Shown here piece after piece: positions 11,701 to 16,708 of a DNA stretch of 64,000 nucleotides; position 1 is the first letter of the stretch, and every line of letters begins with the position of its first letter. Source of the DNA: an uncultured bacterium (GTDB lineage Bacteria; Patescibacteriota; Patescibacteriia; 2-12-FULL-60-25); the NCBI GenBank assembly GCA_937949995.1, contig CALFEO010000028.1, positions 1 to 64,000 of the forward strand. Direction: 5' to 3'. The translations under genes and the position numbers were made by a program. The notes beneath the pieces are model-generated. The model saw only the letters and a list, made by a program, of their open reading frames with translations, was not told where the DNA came from and ran no database searches.

Positions 11701-12792
11701 AGTTTGGAAAACGGTGAGATTGCGGTCGGTGATCCATTGACATCAGCTTCGATCCCGGGTTATGCCATGAAAGCCACTAAGCCGGGCATGATTATCGGCA
11801 GGGCTATGGAAGCTTTCACTTCTTCAACGTGGGACGTGCGACGTGTGACGAACGACGTTCAAACAGACATGGTAATGATGGTTGTTCAATCCGGTTATTA
11901 TTTCGGCTCTGAAGAAACGTCATTGGGTCAAATCGCCGGTTTCTTGGGTGAAACTACCTCCACTCAAATCATTCAACAAGCTTTTGACGGAGATGAATAT
12001 GCTATCGAGCAAGTAGCGGGCGGAATTGTTAATCCGCAATATGCCGATGGATCCGCATTGAATGATGTCGCGTTGGCTCAATTGGATGTATTGATCGTTA
12101 AAACCGCGGCTTTGGTGGCAGGGGATTTGACAGTGGGTGGAAATACCAAATTGGCAGGCAGAGTGATTGTATCCAACGATACTGCCGGAGTTGTTGATTT
12201 GCCAGCAGGAGATGATTTTGTGGAAATTAAGTTTGCCAATCCGTTTGAAACCGTGCCCGTAGTTGTTGTAACTCCGGAATCCGACGCACAAGAGTATTTT
12301 TCACCTTGGATGGGCAAGTTTAGAATCGCTAAAAAGACGATCAACGGGTTTAGAATTGAAGTTGATGAAGGTGCTTGTCAGGATCCAAACAATTGCGGAC
12401 GTACGATGAAGTTTAATTGGATTGCCGTAGGAGTTTTGAATCAAAAGTCTGCGGATTCGACTTCAACATCCCTGACGACTTCAACCTCGGAGCAAGTTTT
12501 GATTCCTGATGATGTTGTAACTGAAAATGACGATCAGCCCGCGGAAGAATATTTGAGCGGTACTGATGCGCCGGATGAAGAGATTGTTCTTGAAGGCGGG
12601 CAAGCCGATCAAGGCCTGCCGACGGATACAGCCGATGAGTCTGGTGAGGTGAATCAAAACGATGAAGTGCAAGAAGTTACGAAAATAGATGAGGCGGAAC
12701 AAGTCACGGAGGAATTGGTTATCGAAGTCATCGATAATGAGCAAATCGGAGAGGTTGTTATTTTAACCGAAGAGAACAATACTAATAATTAA
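2761..12792 (+). CDS. giant repetitive surface fibre protein with seven-bladed propeller
   Basis: A 3343-residue secreted protein read from GTG 2761. A basic N-terminus and hydrophobic segment (residues about 20-40, ending PKAEA-A) look like a signal sequence. Next comes a domain starting INYQGKLMDGSGQPV that I associate with CPR surface proteins. The middle is built of recurring motifs typical of phage-tail-fibre-like proteins: GNVGIGTSTPSAKLEV, FWTNATGTN, and QTVTNTGNTTTHDIQFAGGTSTAD. A block of about 290 residues is duplicated (DNA 6.2-6.95 and 7.1-7.8 kb). Residues about 2500-2840 hold seven copies of an NGYLYAGRG...GDG unit, most with a Cys pair. A domain with DLAEMYPT, GDVVVLDAE, LVGRVPVKVS and GDPLTS follows. 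The tail is acidic. It is probably an adhesin or cell-contact fibre. A repeat-derived segment lies at 11829-11843. Confidence 0.85.
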   Translation: MSKQKDRHLFRQKSKQKSFIKGGFLFVFLITAAAYALGMAVPKAEAAFGINKQINYQGKLMDGSGQPVGDGIYQMQFKLYNQASGGSHIWSASTTNGLPTGTPADVAVNVQNGLFTVLLGDTGAGQVPLDIDWNNDTIFLGVKIATDTEMVPRKRLTAVPYALNAMMLQGQYASNTVDIAGGVLFSLNQTASDSAVATRTALFIESLGTSNQFDYLVRMSNGSSDVFTVNRLGNATTTGSFALGGNLSIQGIRLDSVGSNPLTSGAYLVGVYDEFTFSSATTVQAALKDLDTAIGNVSSSAMGLTLQDVTNNGNTTTNPLIFAGGTSTASLYPSAHLTYNLGGQGRRWYEVWTRFVRLGASSWTLGEEAGGDFYIADDLNGERFKIDGLGNVGIGTSTPSAKLEVEGDSIINGTLQFEGGTSTGNLMPGAHLTYDLGGPGRRWDEIWIRRTRIGTDSWTIETDFNNTFLISEDSFGNYFAITEDGRVGIGTSTPSLFDLEVNGTIGPSQHNLYDLGSLTSSWRNILASGTVSSTDAIFGSADIGSLSVTTLTVGSQLDLSELIWTNATGTNSILGNLTVTSTLSLPNNSVTDAMASDTLTIGALGNVSATSINSGVLGNANVVLSLDSFGSITGSLPASQISLASINTPNNLDLQSYLNMLVANGRAYGGETIQTASGTVMVTAGQGLIASDPTNPGANVYYTAWATSSGISVPFFEWFNIYLHYNAGNPSIVATTTDYSGDWTYYKLAKVYNEGDGYLHIHDERSIETRPINRIVDFLENGVGQIVTDGCIISDVGTRNIAVSQCTNWYAAFERIIPAFDSSGADSFDVYYRNGSGGFVHAHGFTQWNNLNYDNNSGVLQALAGDEYGVHWVYIHEHGSVSLLYGQAAYTDLANAQSARPPDILPEDFLNSEHAFLIGAIIFKQGQDSVEAIRDLRPVIIDRDGNGAGSGIVNHNDLSGLQGGQADEYYHLTASGFNAENSLNFSSNNGGAFTLLANATTNTKITIHNTFAGTASLDIIDGDLLLASTTRITNTGAGFLTNLNLSSNLYVSGTSLLTTLTVGDVTSTNLFASSANFTNASAGLLNATDLFWTNATGTNAFMTKLTGDQASFTDLTATNATFTQLVVMDNTTIQNLTFSNATGGNLVTYGTVSSTYIYVANSELGYATAHNMVVDQSLRVGVGDFPIVGDSVAQFGGTVDSYLQVNLQNHSSGTNASGDYIVTADIGDDSNYYVDLGINSSNYSNPDFSITGPLDAYLYANSANLTIGTATASSAILFHAGGTELTDEVMRITADHYVGIGTSTPSHTLDVDGDGRFTGLLTLSSATTSEIFWGDATGTSLYVTGLARLPANTMIGGISVCLLDGTNCPSSTSPDLQTVTNTGNTTTNWIQFAGGTSTADFWMQQGLTVDGYGDFNDFEFVNASGTNLVITGFATTSYLHSDYATLGYATASNLWVDQTLRVGIGNIPIIGDAVAQFGGNIDSYLQVNIQNQSSGTGASSDFVATADIGDDENYYIDLGINSSNYSDPDFSIMGPLDGYLYANSANLTIGTATSGSMIKFHAGGTEFTDEVMRITADHYVGIGTTTPSHTLDVDGDGRFTGLLTLTTATTSELFWGNATGTDLTVTSIARLPANTTIGSKSVCLLDGTNCPSGTTPDFQTVTNTGNTTTHDIQFAGGTSTADFRFQQDVWIDGNVSSTSALFINATGTYVDFMTTGDKPAYFEGRLFYDKSQTALSYYNEVSEMTVNLAEESIIKVYNDTGSVITNGQVVYITGADNDGHPTIELASAASSSTARIMGMATHDIGIGDHGYITRFGKVHFLDTSSFASGTSLYLSAVTPGYYTATRPESPGITVEIGVVVQSHATEGIILVSLGSPRNGRISEGGVVFGTSNDFMTDDADNFYWNNTSNRLGLGTDNPSSTLHVVGTTQVQGIQFTHATGNSMNISGLIVSDTLTVNTATSSNLIWTNATGTSLRVTGPTRLSSDTRINGILPCLADGTNCPSAAAANLQTVTNAGNTTTHDIQFAGGTSTADFRFQSDVWIDGNVSSTSALFINATGTNLALLGYINSNLSPAITDAYTLGDATHRWQGLVVNYVTSTNILATGYVSSSAMYINGLAVTTSVPTLNQVTTQGNVTANAIQFGEGTSTGSILPGTTDLYNLGSANLRWNNIYGNTLFVGTSTPWSITEGIDNAFSISNNGSEKARFTSEGSLFVGTTAYTGGLGATFIPNGNEILANGDIGAMGSVYAGTSFRAGTTSTVYSKSSLYKQDGGDYLFQFANVAATPELISSFELSFPPADWSTGGNANWIQDASTSTQGTYSATNGDVSDNQISWIETNYTFSSDGLLEFDWRVSSEATYDYLMVCIDSAASCSNGGGGYYTRISGETNWATVSIPITAGTHNLRWAYDKDVSISNGSDAGWVDNVRFSPYSGQNWRFYTANTERLTVAYSGNVGIGIGSPTAKLDINGDTKARGNITVTPAPSKTEVAWTTTNKTTTGIESVRSLINFNGYLYAGQGDGAGDGDIQVCNPAGGGDTTLCDNVADWSASYSTAAYSQVLTMIVYKGRLYAGLGNGAGLGDVLVCDPTITGDVNVCDAGDWSDAAFPAGPNRINQFIVHNGYLYAANDTGVSGSASVAMCNPAGGGTATACDNSADWTNVTLPIAYEEANTLVSYLNTMYVFVGNSLDDSDFFYCNASLAGNADMCDAAGDWVRPFDNTAGTYEGSYSANVYNGYLYVGRGSSNGDGDLLRCEPQAAGDDTLCDNAADFTTAIDNPNGFTRIAVLTNYDGSMFIGNEGSTNNGDIYEFTGSNYKISDVATGLEATYAFAELNGVLYAGRGNSNGDGQVYYYQKARESSYALKMEAGSSTGSMWFSSESFNYQGAGTAYEAQTGAFKFSHGLITEAGAYDLAEMYPTLDASIGAGDVVVLDAENEGYVKRSESIYENSLLGVVSAKPGFLLSGKEKGKDLRAIALVGRVPVKVSLENGEIAVGDPLTSASIPGYAMKATKPGMIIGRAMEAFTSSTWDVRRVTNDVQTDMVMMVVQSGYYFGSEETSLGQIAGFLGETTSTQIIQQAFDGDEYAIEQVAGGIVNPQYADGSALNDVALAQLDVLIVKTAALVAGDLTVGGNTKLAGRVIVSNDTAGVVDLPAGDDFVEIKFANPFETVPVVVVTPESDAQEYFSPWMGKFRIAKKTINGFRIEVDEGACQDPNNCGRTMKFNWIAVGVLNQKSADSTSTSLTTSTSEQVLIPDDVVTENDDQPAEEYLSGTDAPDEEIVLEGGQADQGLPTDTADESGEVNQNDEVQEVTKIDEAEQVTEELVIEVIDNEQIGEVVILTEENNTNN

Positions 12793-12870
12793 TTTTTTAC
12801 ACTATTCTTTATTATTTGATCTCTTTATTATTTGTTATTTTGAGTAAAGTGTGTGTTATTTGGTGTCGGG

Positions 12871-13004
12871 GGCGGCTTCTATGTCTTTGCATGGCGGTGC
12901 AAGAGATAGGAGCGGCCCGCGGTACTAAAAAAATCGGCTCTATAGGCGGCTTCCGTATTTTGCATGGCGGTGCAAGAGACGGGAGCGGCCACGGGAGCCG
13001 ATTT
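12871..13004 (+). ncRNA. tandem pair of covarying hairpins (structured RNA candidate)
   Basis: Two copies of a hairpin, 12871-12917 and 12945-12990, share a GCGGCTTC(T/C).. 5' arm, the apical sequence TTGCATGGCGGTGCAA, and a GGAGCGGCC 3' end. The lower stem is CTAT/ATAG in copy 1 and CCGT/ACGG in copy 2, so two pairs change together. Copy 2 is enclosed by a perfect outer stem AAATCGGCTC (12931-12940) / GAGCCGATTT (12995-13004). It lies between the giant gene and the endonuclease Q-like gene. I do not recognise the family. The 77-codon frame across it (12816-13049) is unconvincing. Confidence 0.55.
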
Positions 13005-13083
13005 ATTGATTTATGTTATTATATCTCTTTTTTTGAATATTGTCTGTAATCGGTTATTCAGCTAAGCTGTATTTTATCATATT

Positions 13084-14325
13084 ATGAGGATTATAGCAGA
13101 TTTACACTTGCATTCGCGTTTTTCACGTTCTTGCTCCAAAGATTTAACTTTGCCGAATATCGCCAAAGCCTGTGAGCTAAAGGGGATAGATATGGTGGGG
13201 ACCGCTGATGTTTTGCATCCGGGTTGGAGAAAAGAAATTGGAGAAGAGCTGGAAATTGATGATGGCGCGTATTATTTGAAATCAGGGTCTTCAAAAACCG
13301 CGTTTATTTTGTCGACCGAAGTTGCTTGTATTTATAAAAAAAATGATAAATGCCGAAGGTTGCATCATGTTTTGTATTTTCCGGATTTGTCTGCGGTTGA
13401 TAAAACCATCAAAGAACTGTCCGATAGGGGATATAACTTAAAAAGTGATGGAAGACCGATAATGGGAATTGATTCTGAAGAGTTGTTAAAGCTGTTGTTG
13501 GATATTGATGAGAGGATCTTGTTGGTGCCGGCGCATGCTTGGACGCCGTGGTTTGCAATTTTCGGTTCCAAATCGGGCTTTGATTCCATTGAAGAGTGTT
13601 TTGGCGATTATGCAAAATATATTTACGCGATAGAAACAGGTTTATCATCAGACCCGGTCATGAACTGGAGGATCAGCGCATTGGATAATATTTTTTTGAT
13701 GAGCAATTCGGATGCGCATTCCTGCAATAATCTGGGTCGTGAGGCTAATGTTTTTGAGATGGAAAAGCCGTCTTATGACGAATTTCGTAGAATCTTAGTT
13801 GAACATGATTTATCAAAGTTTACAGAGACGATAGAGTTTTTTCCGGAGGAGGGGAAGTATCATGCGGATGGGCACGCGGATTGTAAATTTTGGTGCGAGC
13901 CGGAAAAATCCAAGAAAATGGGAGGAAGATGTCCGCAGTGCGGAAAATTGTTGACGATTGGAGTTCTTTCGCGCGTATCTGATTTGGCGGATAGAGAACC
14001 GAATCCTGCAAAGCCGACCTCATCTGTACCTTTCAGACACGTTGTACCGCTAAAGGAATTGATTGCCGATGCTTTTGGCAAGCGTCCGCAAGCCAAGGCA
14101 GTGATATTGGAATATGAAAAAATGATTAAATCGGCAAGCGAATTTGCGATTTTATTGGATTTAACAGAAAATAAATTGCTAGAATTCGCTTCACCGGAAA
14201 TTACGTCGGGTATCTTGAGAATGCGGGCCGGCAATGTCAGTGTCAGGCCCGGTTACGACGGAGTCTACGGCGAAATCCATGTTTACGCCGATGGAGATCA
14301 TCCGAAGCAGGTTGGATTGTTTTGA
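13084..14325 (+). CDS. PHP-domain endonuclease Q-like DNA repair protein
   Basis: 413 residues. The N-terminal PHP domain begins DLHLHSRFS (residues 6-14) and later shows metal-binding positions in VPAHAWTPW and SNSDAHS. A zinc-binding segment at 259-286 has H260, H264, C267, C271, C282 and C285. This arrangement is that of the endonuclease Q family (also annotated as UvrD-like or PHP proteins), which in archaea nicks DNA 5' of deaminated bases such as uracil and hypoxanthine. A possible promoter is TTGTCT-17-TAAGCT (13040-13068), giving a short leader. Family assignment is good; substrate is inferred. Confidence 0.8.
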   Translation: MRIIADLHLHSRFSRSCSKDLTLPNIAKACELKGIDMVGTADVLHPGWRKEIGEELEIDDGAYYLKSGSSKTAFILSTEVACIYKKNDKCRRLHHVLYFPDLSAVDKTIKELSDRGYNLKSDGRPIMGIDSEELLKLLLDIDERILLVPAHAWTPWFAIFGSKSGFDSIEECFGDYAKYIYAIETGLSSDPVMNWRISALDNIFLMSNSDAHSCNNLGREANVFEMEKPSYDEFRRILVEHDLSKFTETIEFFPEEGKYHADGHADCKFWCEPEKSKKMGGRCPQCGKLLTIGVLSRVSDLADREPNPAKPTSSVPFRHVVPLKELIADAFGKRPQAKAVILEYEKMIKSASEFAILLDLTENKLLEFASPEITSGILRMRAGNVSVRPGYDGVYGEIHVYADGDHPKQVGLF

Positions 14326-14376
14326 TGGATTATTGCTAGTGGCTGGTAGCTGGAAGCTTGTAGCTTTTAAGCTACC

Positions 14377-14407
14377 AAAAACTCCGCCCTGACTAGAGAG
14401 CGGAGTT
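14377..14407 (-). terminator. intrinsic terminator of the lysine-rich protein gene
   Basis: On the minus strand, stem AACTCCGC/GCGGAGTT is followed by TTTTTGG. It lies 29 nt beyond the stop codon. Between 14330 and 14377 there is also an AGCTACC/GGTAGCT-type short repeat. Confidence 0.8.
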
Positions 14408-14435
14408 CCTCCTATAGGAAGAAGCTTATGAAAAA

Positions 14436-14588
14436 TTACTTCTTCTTTTTGGCTACCTTTTTCTTAGCCGGCTTTTTAGCCGCCTTTTTCTTAGGAGCTG
14501 CTTTTTTGGCTACCTTTTTCTTAGCCACCTTTTTCTTGGCTGGTTTTTTAGCCACCTTTTTCTTAGCTGCTTTTTTCTTCATTGGCAT
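14436..14588 (-). CDS. small lysine-rich histone H1-like protein
   Basis: 50 residues starting MPMKKKAAKKKV, made almost wholly of KKKVA, KKPA and KKAA units; 28 residues are lysine. Start ATG 14588 is preceded by a near-perfect Shine-Dalgarno GGGAGGTGAT with 5 nt spacing. An extended -10 box TGTTATAAT lies upstream and a terminator follows, so this is a complete monocistronic gene. Composition matches the alanine/lysine/proline tails of bacterial histone H1-like and HU proteins, so non-specific DNA or RNA binding is likely. The long opposite-strand frame (14428-14649, FFLATFFLAGF) is only its antisense image. Confidence 0.85.
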   Translation of the reverse strand: MPMKKKAAKKKVAKKPAKKKVAKKKVAKKAAPKKKAAKKPAKKKVAKKKK

Positions 14589-14649
14589 GTATAATCACCT
14601 CCCTTTCATTGTTAATTTTCCAATCGATGTTGGAAGTCGAGCTCATTAA

Positions 14650-14983
14650 AATGTTTTCGACTGTAATTTAATTATAACATAAATTTTACATTGCAAGAAT
14701 ATTTTAAAGCCGCAAATATTACATAATTGTATTTTAGATTATAAAAAAATATTTTACGCATCCATTGCAATTTAATTTTGTTTACTGAAAAATTATTAAA
14801 AAAAGCCAATAAAAATGGCAAAATTTTCAGTATCAAAAATTTTTCAAAAATATTTTTTGTAAAGTGAATTTATTTTATGTTGTTTTGATTATTGTTATAA
14901 AATATTTTATCCACAATCAGAAAAATATTTATTAAAAAAATATTTATTTTGTAAATATTTTTTATCAGTAAAAAAATAATTGT
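14650..14983. other. very AT-rich intergenic region with a consensus DnaA box
   Basis: About 330 bp, estimated over 80% A+T, with no open frame. AATATTTT/AAATATTT occurs about eight times. A perfect 9-mer TTATCCACA, the consensus DnaA box, is at 14907-14915. It lies between two diverging-from-context minus-strand genes and contains the promoter of the lysine-rich protein (extended -10, ATTATA at 14671-14676 on the plus strand). It could be an AT-rich protein-binding region; a replication origin is possible but dnaA/dnaN are not here. Confidence 0.5.
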
Positions 14984-15718
14984 TTACTGTTTTTTAAATT
15001 TGAAAGTAGATAAAATTTGTTTTTGTGATACACGAATTGTGTTTCCGCGGTTTTTATTTTTGTAAGCCGGCGGATCCAGCATCCAGATAAGATGAGTGCT
15101 TGTTCCGTTGTTGTAAACTATGTAAACCGAAGCGGTCTGTTCATTTGTTGAATTATTGAGAGATCCTGTTTTTCCGGCTATCAATCTTCCATCAACAAAG
15201 TATGCGGAATCCGTTGTTGAAGATATGCGGGATTGCAAATCTTTGGCAAATTTTTCTTGATAAGAGGTTATCTCCAACCAATTTTGCGTGCCGTTCGCGT
15301 TATCAGTATTGCCGACGCTTATTAAATCTCCATTGTCATCGGTTGTGGTTGAGTTTGGCGGAATCATAAACGAAAGCGCCAATTGAGAGCTGATGACATT
15401 TTTCCAGTTTTCGATTTCCGATTGATTTATAAACAAAGGCTCGGCTATCGCCAATAAAGATCTTTCATACATTAGAGATTGCAGAGCCGATTGAGCCTTT
15501 TCCACCTCTTGATTGGCCTGCAGAAGTTTATTATTGGCTTCTTCGATTGCCAGCTGGCTGTTTTGCATGGCTGTTTGCGCCTCCAGTCTGGCTTTATTGG
15601 CTTCTTCGGCCAAGGTTTGCCTGTCTTGATTGGCAAGATATAAAAAATAACCCGTACCGATGCCAACGATGATTGCGCCCAATAGTATGTAAAGCAATAC
15701 AGACCAGATTTTTTTCAT
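14984..15718 (-). CDS. membrane-anchored coiled-coil protein of unknown function
   Basis: 244 residues from ATG 15718 (MKKIWSVLLY). One membrane segment at about 6-29 is followed by a heptad-like coiled coil at about 30-90, rich in Ala, Glu, Gln and Asn. A globular C-terminal part follows with Ser/Thr/Asn stretches and the end VSQKQILSTFKF. The frame opens further upstream, but the promoter TCGACA-17-TATAAT lies there, with the -10 box 9 nt before this ATG. No family is recognised; the topology suggests an envelope protein with an external sensor or scaffold domain. Confidence 0.75.
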   Translation of the reverse strand: MKKIWSVLLYILLGAIIVGIGTGYFLYLANQDRQTLAEEANKARLEAQTAMQNSQLAIEEANNKLLQANQEVEKAQSALQSLMYERSLLAIAEPLFINQSEIENWKNVISSQLALSFMIPPNSTTTDDNGDLISVGNTDNANGTQNWLEITSYQEKFAKDLQSRISSTTDSAYFVDGRLIAGKTGSLNNSTNEQTASVYIVYNNGTSTHLIWMLDPPAYKNKNRGNTIRVSQKQILSTFKFKKQ

Positions 15719-15727
15719 ATTGCAACG

Positions 15728-15756
15728 ATTATAATAAGCCGTCATCTTAATGTCGA
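15728..15756 (-). promoter_or_regulatory. promoter TCGACA-17-TATAAT
   Basis: On the minus strand, TCGACA (15751-15756) and TATAAT (15728-15733) are 17 bp apart. The -10 box ends 9 nt before ATG 15718, so the mRNA would be nearly leaderless. Confidence 0.75.
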
Positions 15757-15831
15757 GCTGACTAAAGTTTTTGCACGATATTGACTTATTTTGTTAAAAA
15801 GGATAATCTCTACTTTGCAAAATAGTTCATC

Positions 15832-15945
15832 AAGTTAAAAGTAACAAGTTCGTCAGGAGTTCATCAAGTTAAAAGTAACAAGTTCATCAAGATTACTTTT
15901 GTCTATCTTGAAAAACTTTAATCTTTTGTCTTGATGAACTCATCC
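15832..15945. repeat. GTTCATCAAG/CTTGATGAAC palindromic repeat
   Basis: Copies of GTTCATCAAGTTAAAAGTAAC alternate with their inverse CTTGATGAAC. The family recurs at 18.13-18.37, 40.08-40.17, 46.66-46.75, 47.48-47.55 and 48.43-48.52 kb, always between genes. Confidence 0.85.
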
Positions 15946-15947
15946 CG

Positions 15948-16024
15948 GGGCCTTTAGCTCAGCTGGCTAGAGCACCGCGTTTGCAACGCGGGGGTCGAGG
16001 GTTCGAATCCCTCAAGGTCCACCA
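15948..16024 (+). tRNA. tRNA-Ala (anticodon TGC)
   Basis: A 77-nt cloverleaf with acceptor GGGCCTT/AAGGTCC containing the G3-U70 pair that marks alanine tRNAs. Anticodon loop TTTGCAA, T-arm GAGGGTTCGAATCCCTC, and encoded CCA. Confidence 0.97.
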
Positions 16025-16048
16025 AAAAATCCCTACCGGGATTTTTTT
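16025..16048 (+). terminator. terminator of tRNA-Ala
   Basis: Stem AAATCCC/GGGATTT, loop TACC, then a T-run directly after the encoded CCA. Confidence 0.9.
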
Positions 16049-16050
16049 AA

Positions 16051-16330
16051 TTACCGATTATCAATTATCAATTACCAATTTACGTGTCCCTACGGGAATT
16101 TTGTATATAATAAAGCCGCAGAGCGATACAATCATTGTTAATTGATAATTGATTGCACCACCTCCCCCTCGCCTTCGCTCGGGTACTCCTCCTTAATAAG
16201 GAGGAGAGTTTGGTAAAAACAGGTTTTTGTCATTTCGAACGCATGTGAGAAATCTCCACTGTTATTACCAACCAAATGACAAAGTGAGGGATCTTTGTGG
16301 AAATGAGATAATAATGTTTCCACAGTGCAT
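16051..16330. repeat. mixed interspersed repeats
   Basis: Contains direct and inverted copies of AATTATCAATTATCAATT, TCCCTACGGGAAT (also near 970), CACCTCC..CTCCTTAATAAGGAGGAG (also near 1050), and GTGAGAAATCTCC (also near 468). No gene is seen. Confidence 0.75.
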
Positions 16331-16333
16331 GAC

Positions 16334-16381
16334 TTGCATTTGTCTGATAGGCATTGTATAACATACCTATACCCTAGGTAT
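16334..16381 (+). promoter_or_regulatory. copper operon promoter and CsoR operator
   Basis: Promoter TTGCAT (16334-16339), 17 bp, TATAAC (16357-16362). Immediately downstream is a perfect inverted repeat ATACCTA-TACCC-TAGGTAT (16363-16381), which would cover the transcription start. CsoR proteins bind palindromes of this general kind containing TACCC/GGGTA-like cores and release them when they bind Cu(I). The adjacent first gene is a CsoR homologue, so autoregulation is the simple reading. Confidence 0.75.
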
Positions 16382-16419
16382 TGATTAAAGTATCCAGCAA
16401 CCATAAGAAAATTATTTTT

Positions 16420-16707
16420 ATGAAAAAAGGAACGCATATTTGCCATAGTGAGAAAACTTTGATTAATTTGAAAAAAGCGCGCAGTCATTTGGATAAAGTA
16501 ATAAAAATGAAAGAAAGAGGGGAGTATTGTATTGATGTTATTCAACAAAATCTTGCGGTTATTGGTTTATTGAAGTCTGCAAATCAAGCATTAATGGAGG
16601 GTCATTTGAATACATGTTTTTCGGATGCAGTTAAATCGAAAAATACCGTAAAACAAAAAGATATGATAGCTGAAATATTAAAAGTATCCACTTTGTCATC
16701 CAAATAA
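16420..16707 (+). CDS. csoR: CsoR-family copper-sensing repressor
   Basis: 95 residues from ATG 16420; the frame also opens at TTG 16381, which lies inside the operator and is unlikely. The sequence follows the DUF156 pattern: LKKARSHLDKVIKM, then ERGEYCIDVIQQ and GHLNTC. The three copper ligands of CsoR (Cys, His, Cys) are all present in GEYC, GH and NTC. All-helical, tetrameric repressor expected. One base separates its stop from the next gene, so it heads a copper operon. Confidence 0.88.
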   Translation: MKKGTHICHSEKTLINLKKARSHLDKVIKMKERGEYCIDVIQQNLAVIGLLKSANQALMEGHLNTCFSDAVKSKNTVKQKDMIAEILKVSTLSSK

Positions 16708-16708
16708 T

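Noticed and set aside
12816..13049. 77-codon frame between the giant gene and the EndoQ-like gene
   Set aside because: It covers the covarying hairpins and has repeated Cys/Gly-rich nonsense; no ribosome site.
14428..14649. 73-codon hydrophobic frame FFLATFFLAGF on the plus strand
   Set aside because: Exact antisense of the lysine-rich protein, which has a ribosome site, promoter and terminator on the other strand.
14650..14983. Replication origin
   Set aside because: Only one consensus DnaA box is seen and neither dnaA nor dnaN is nearby; kept only as an AT-rich region of note.
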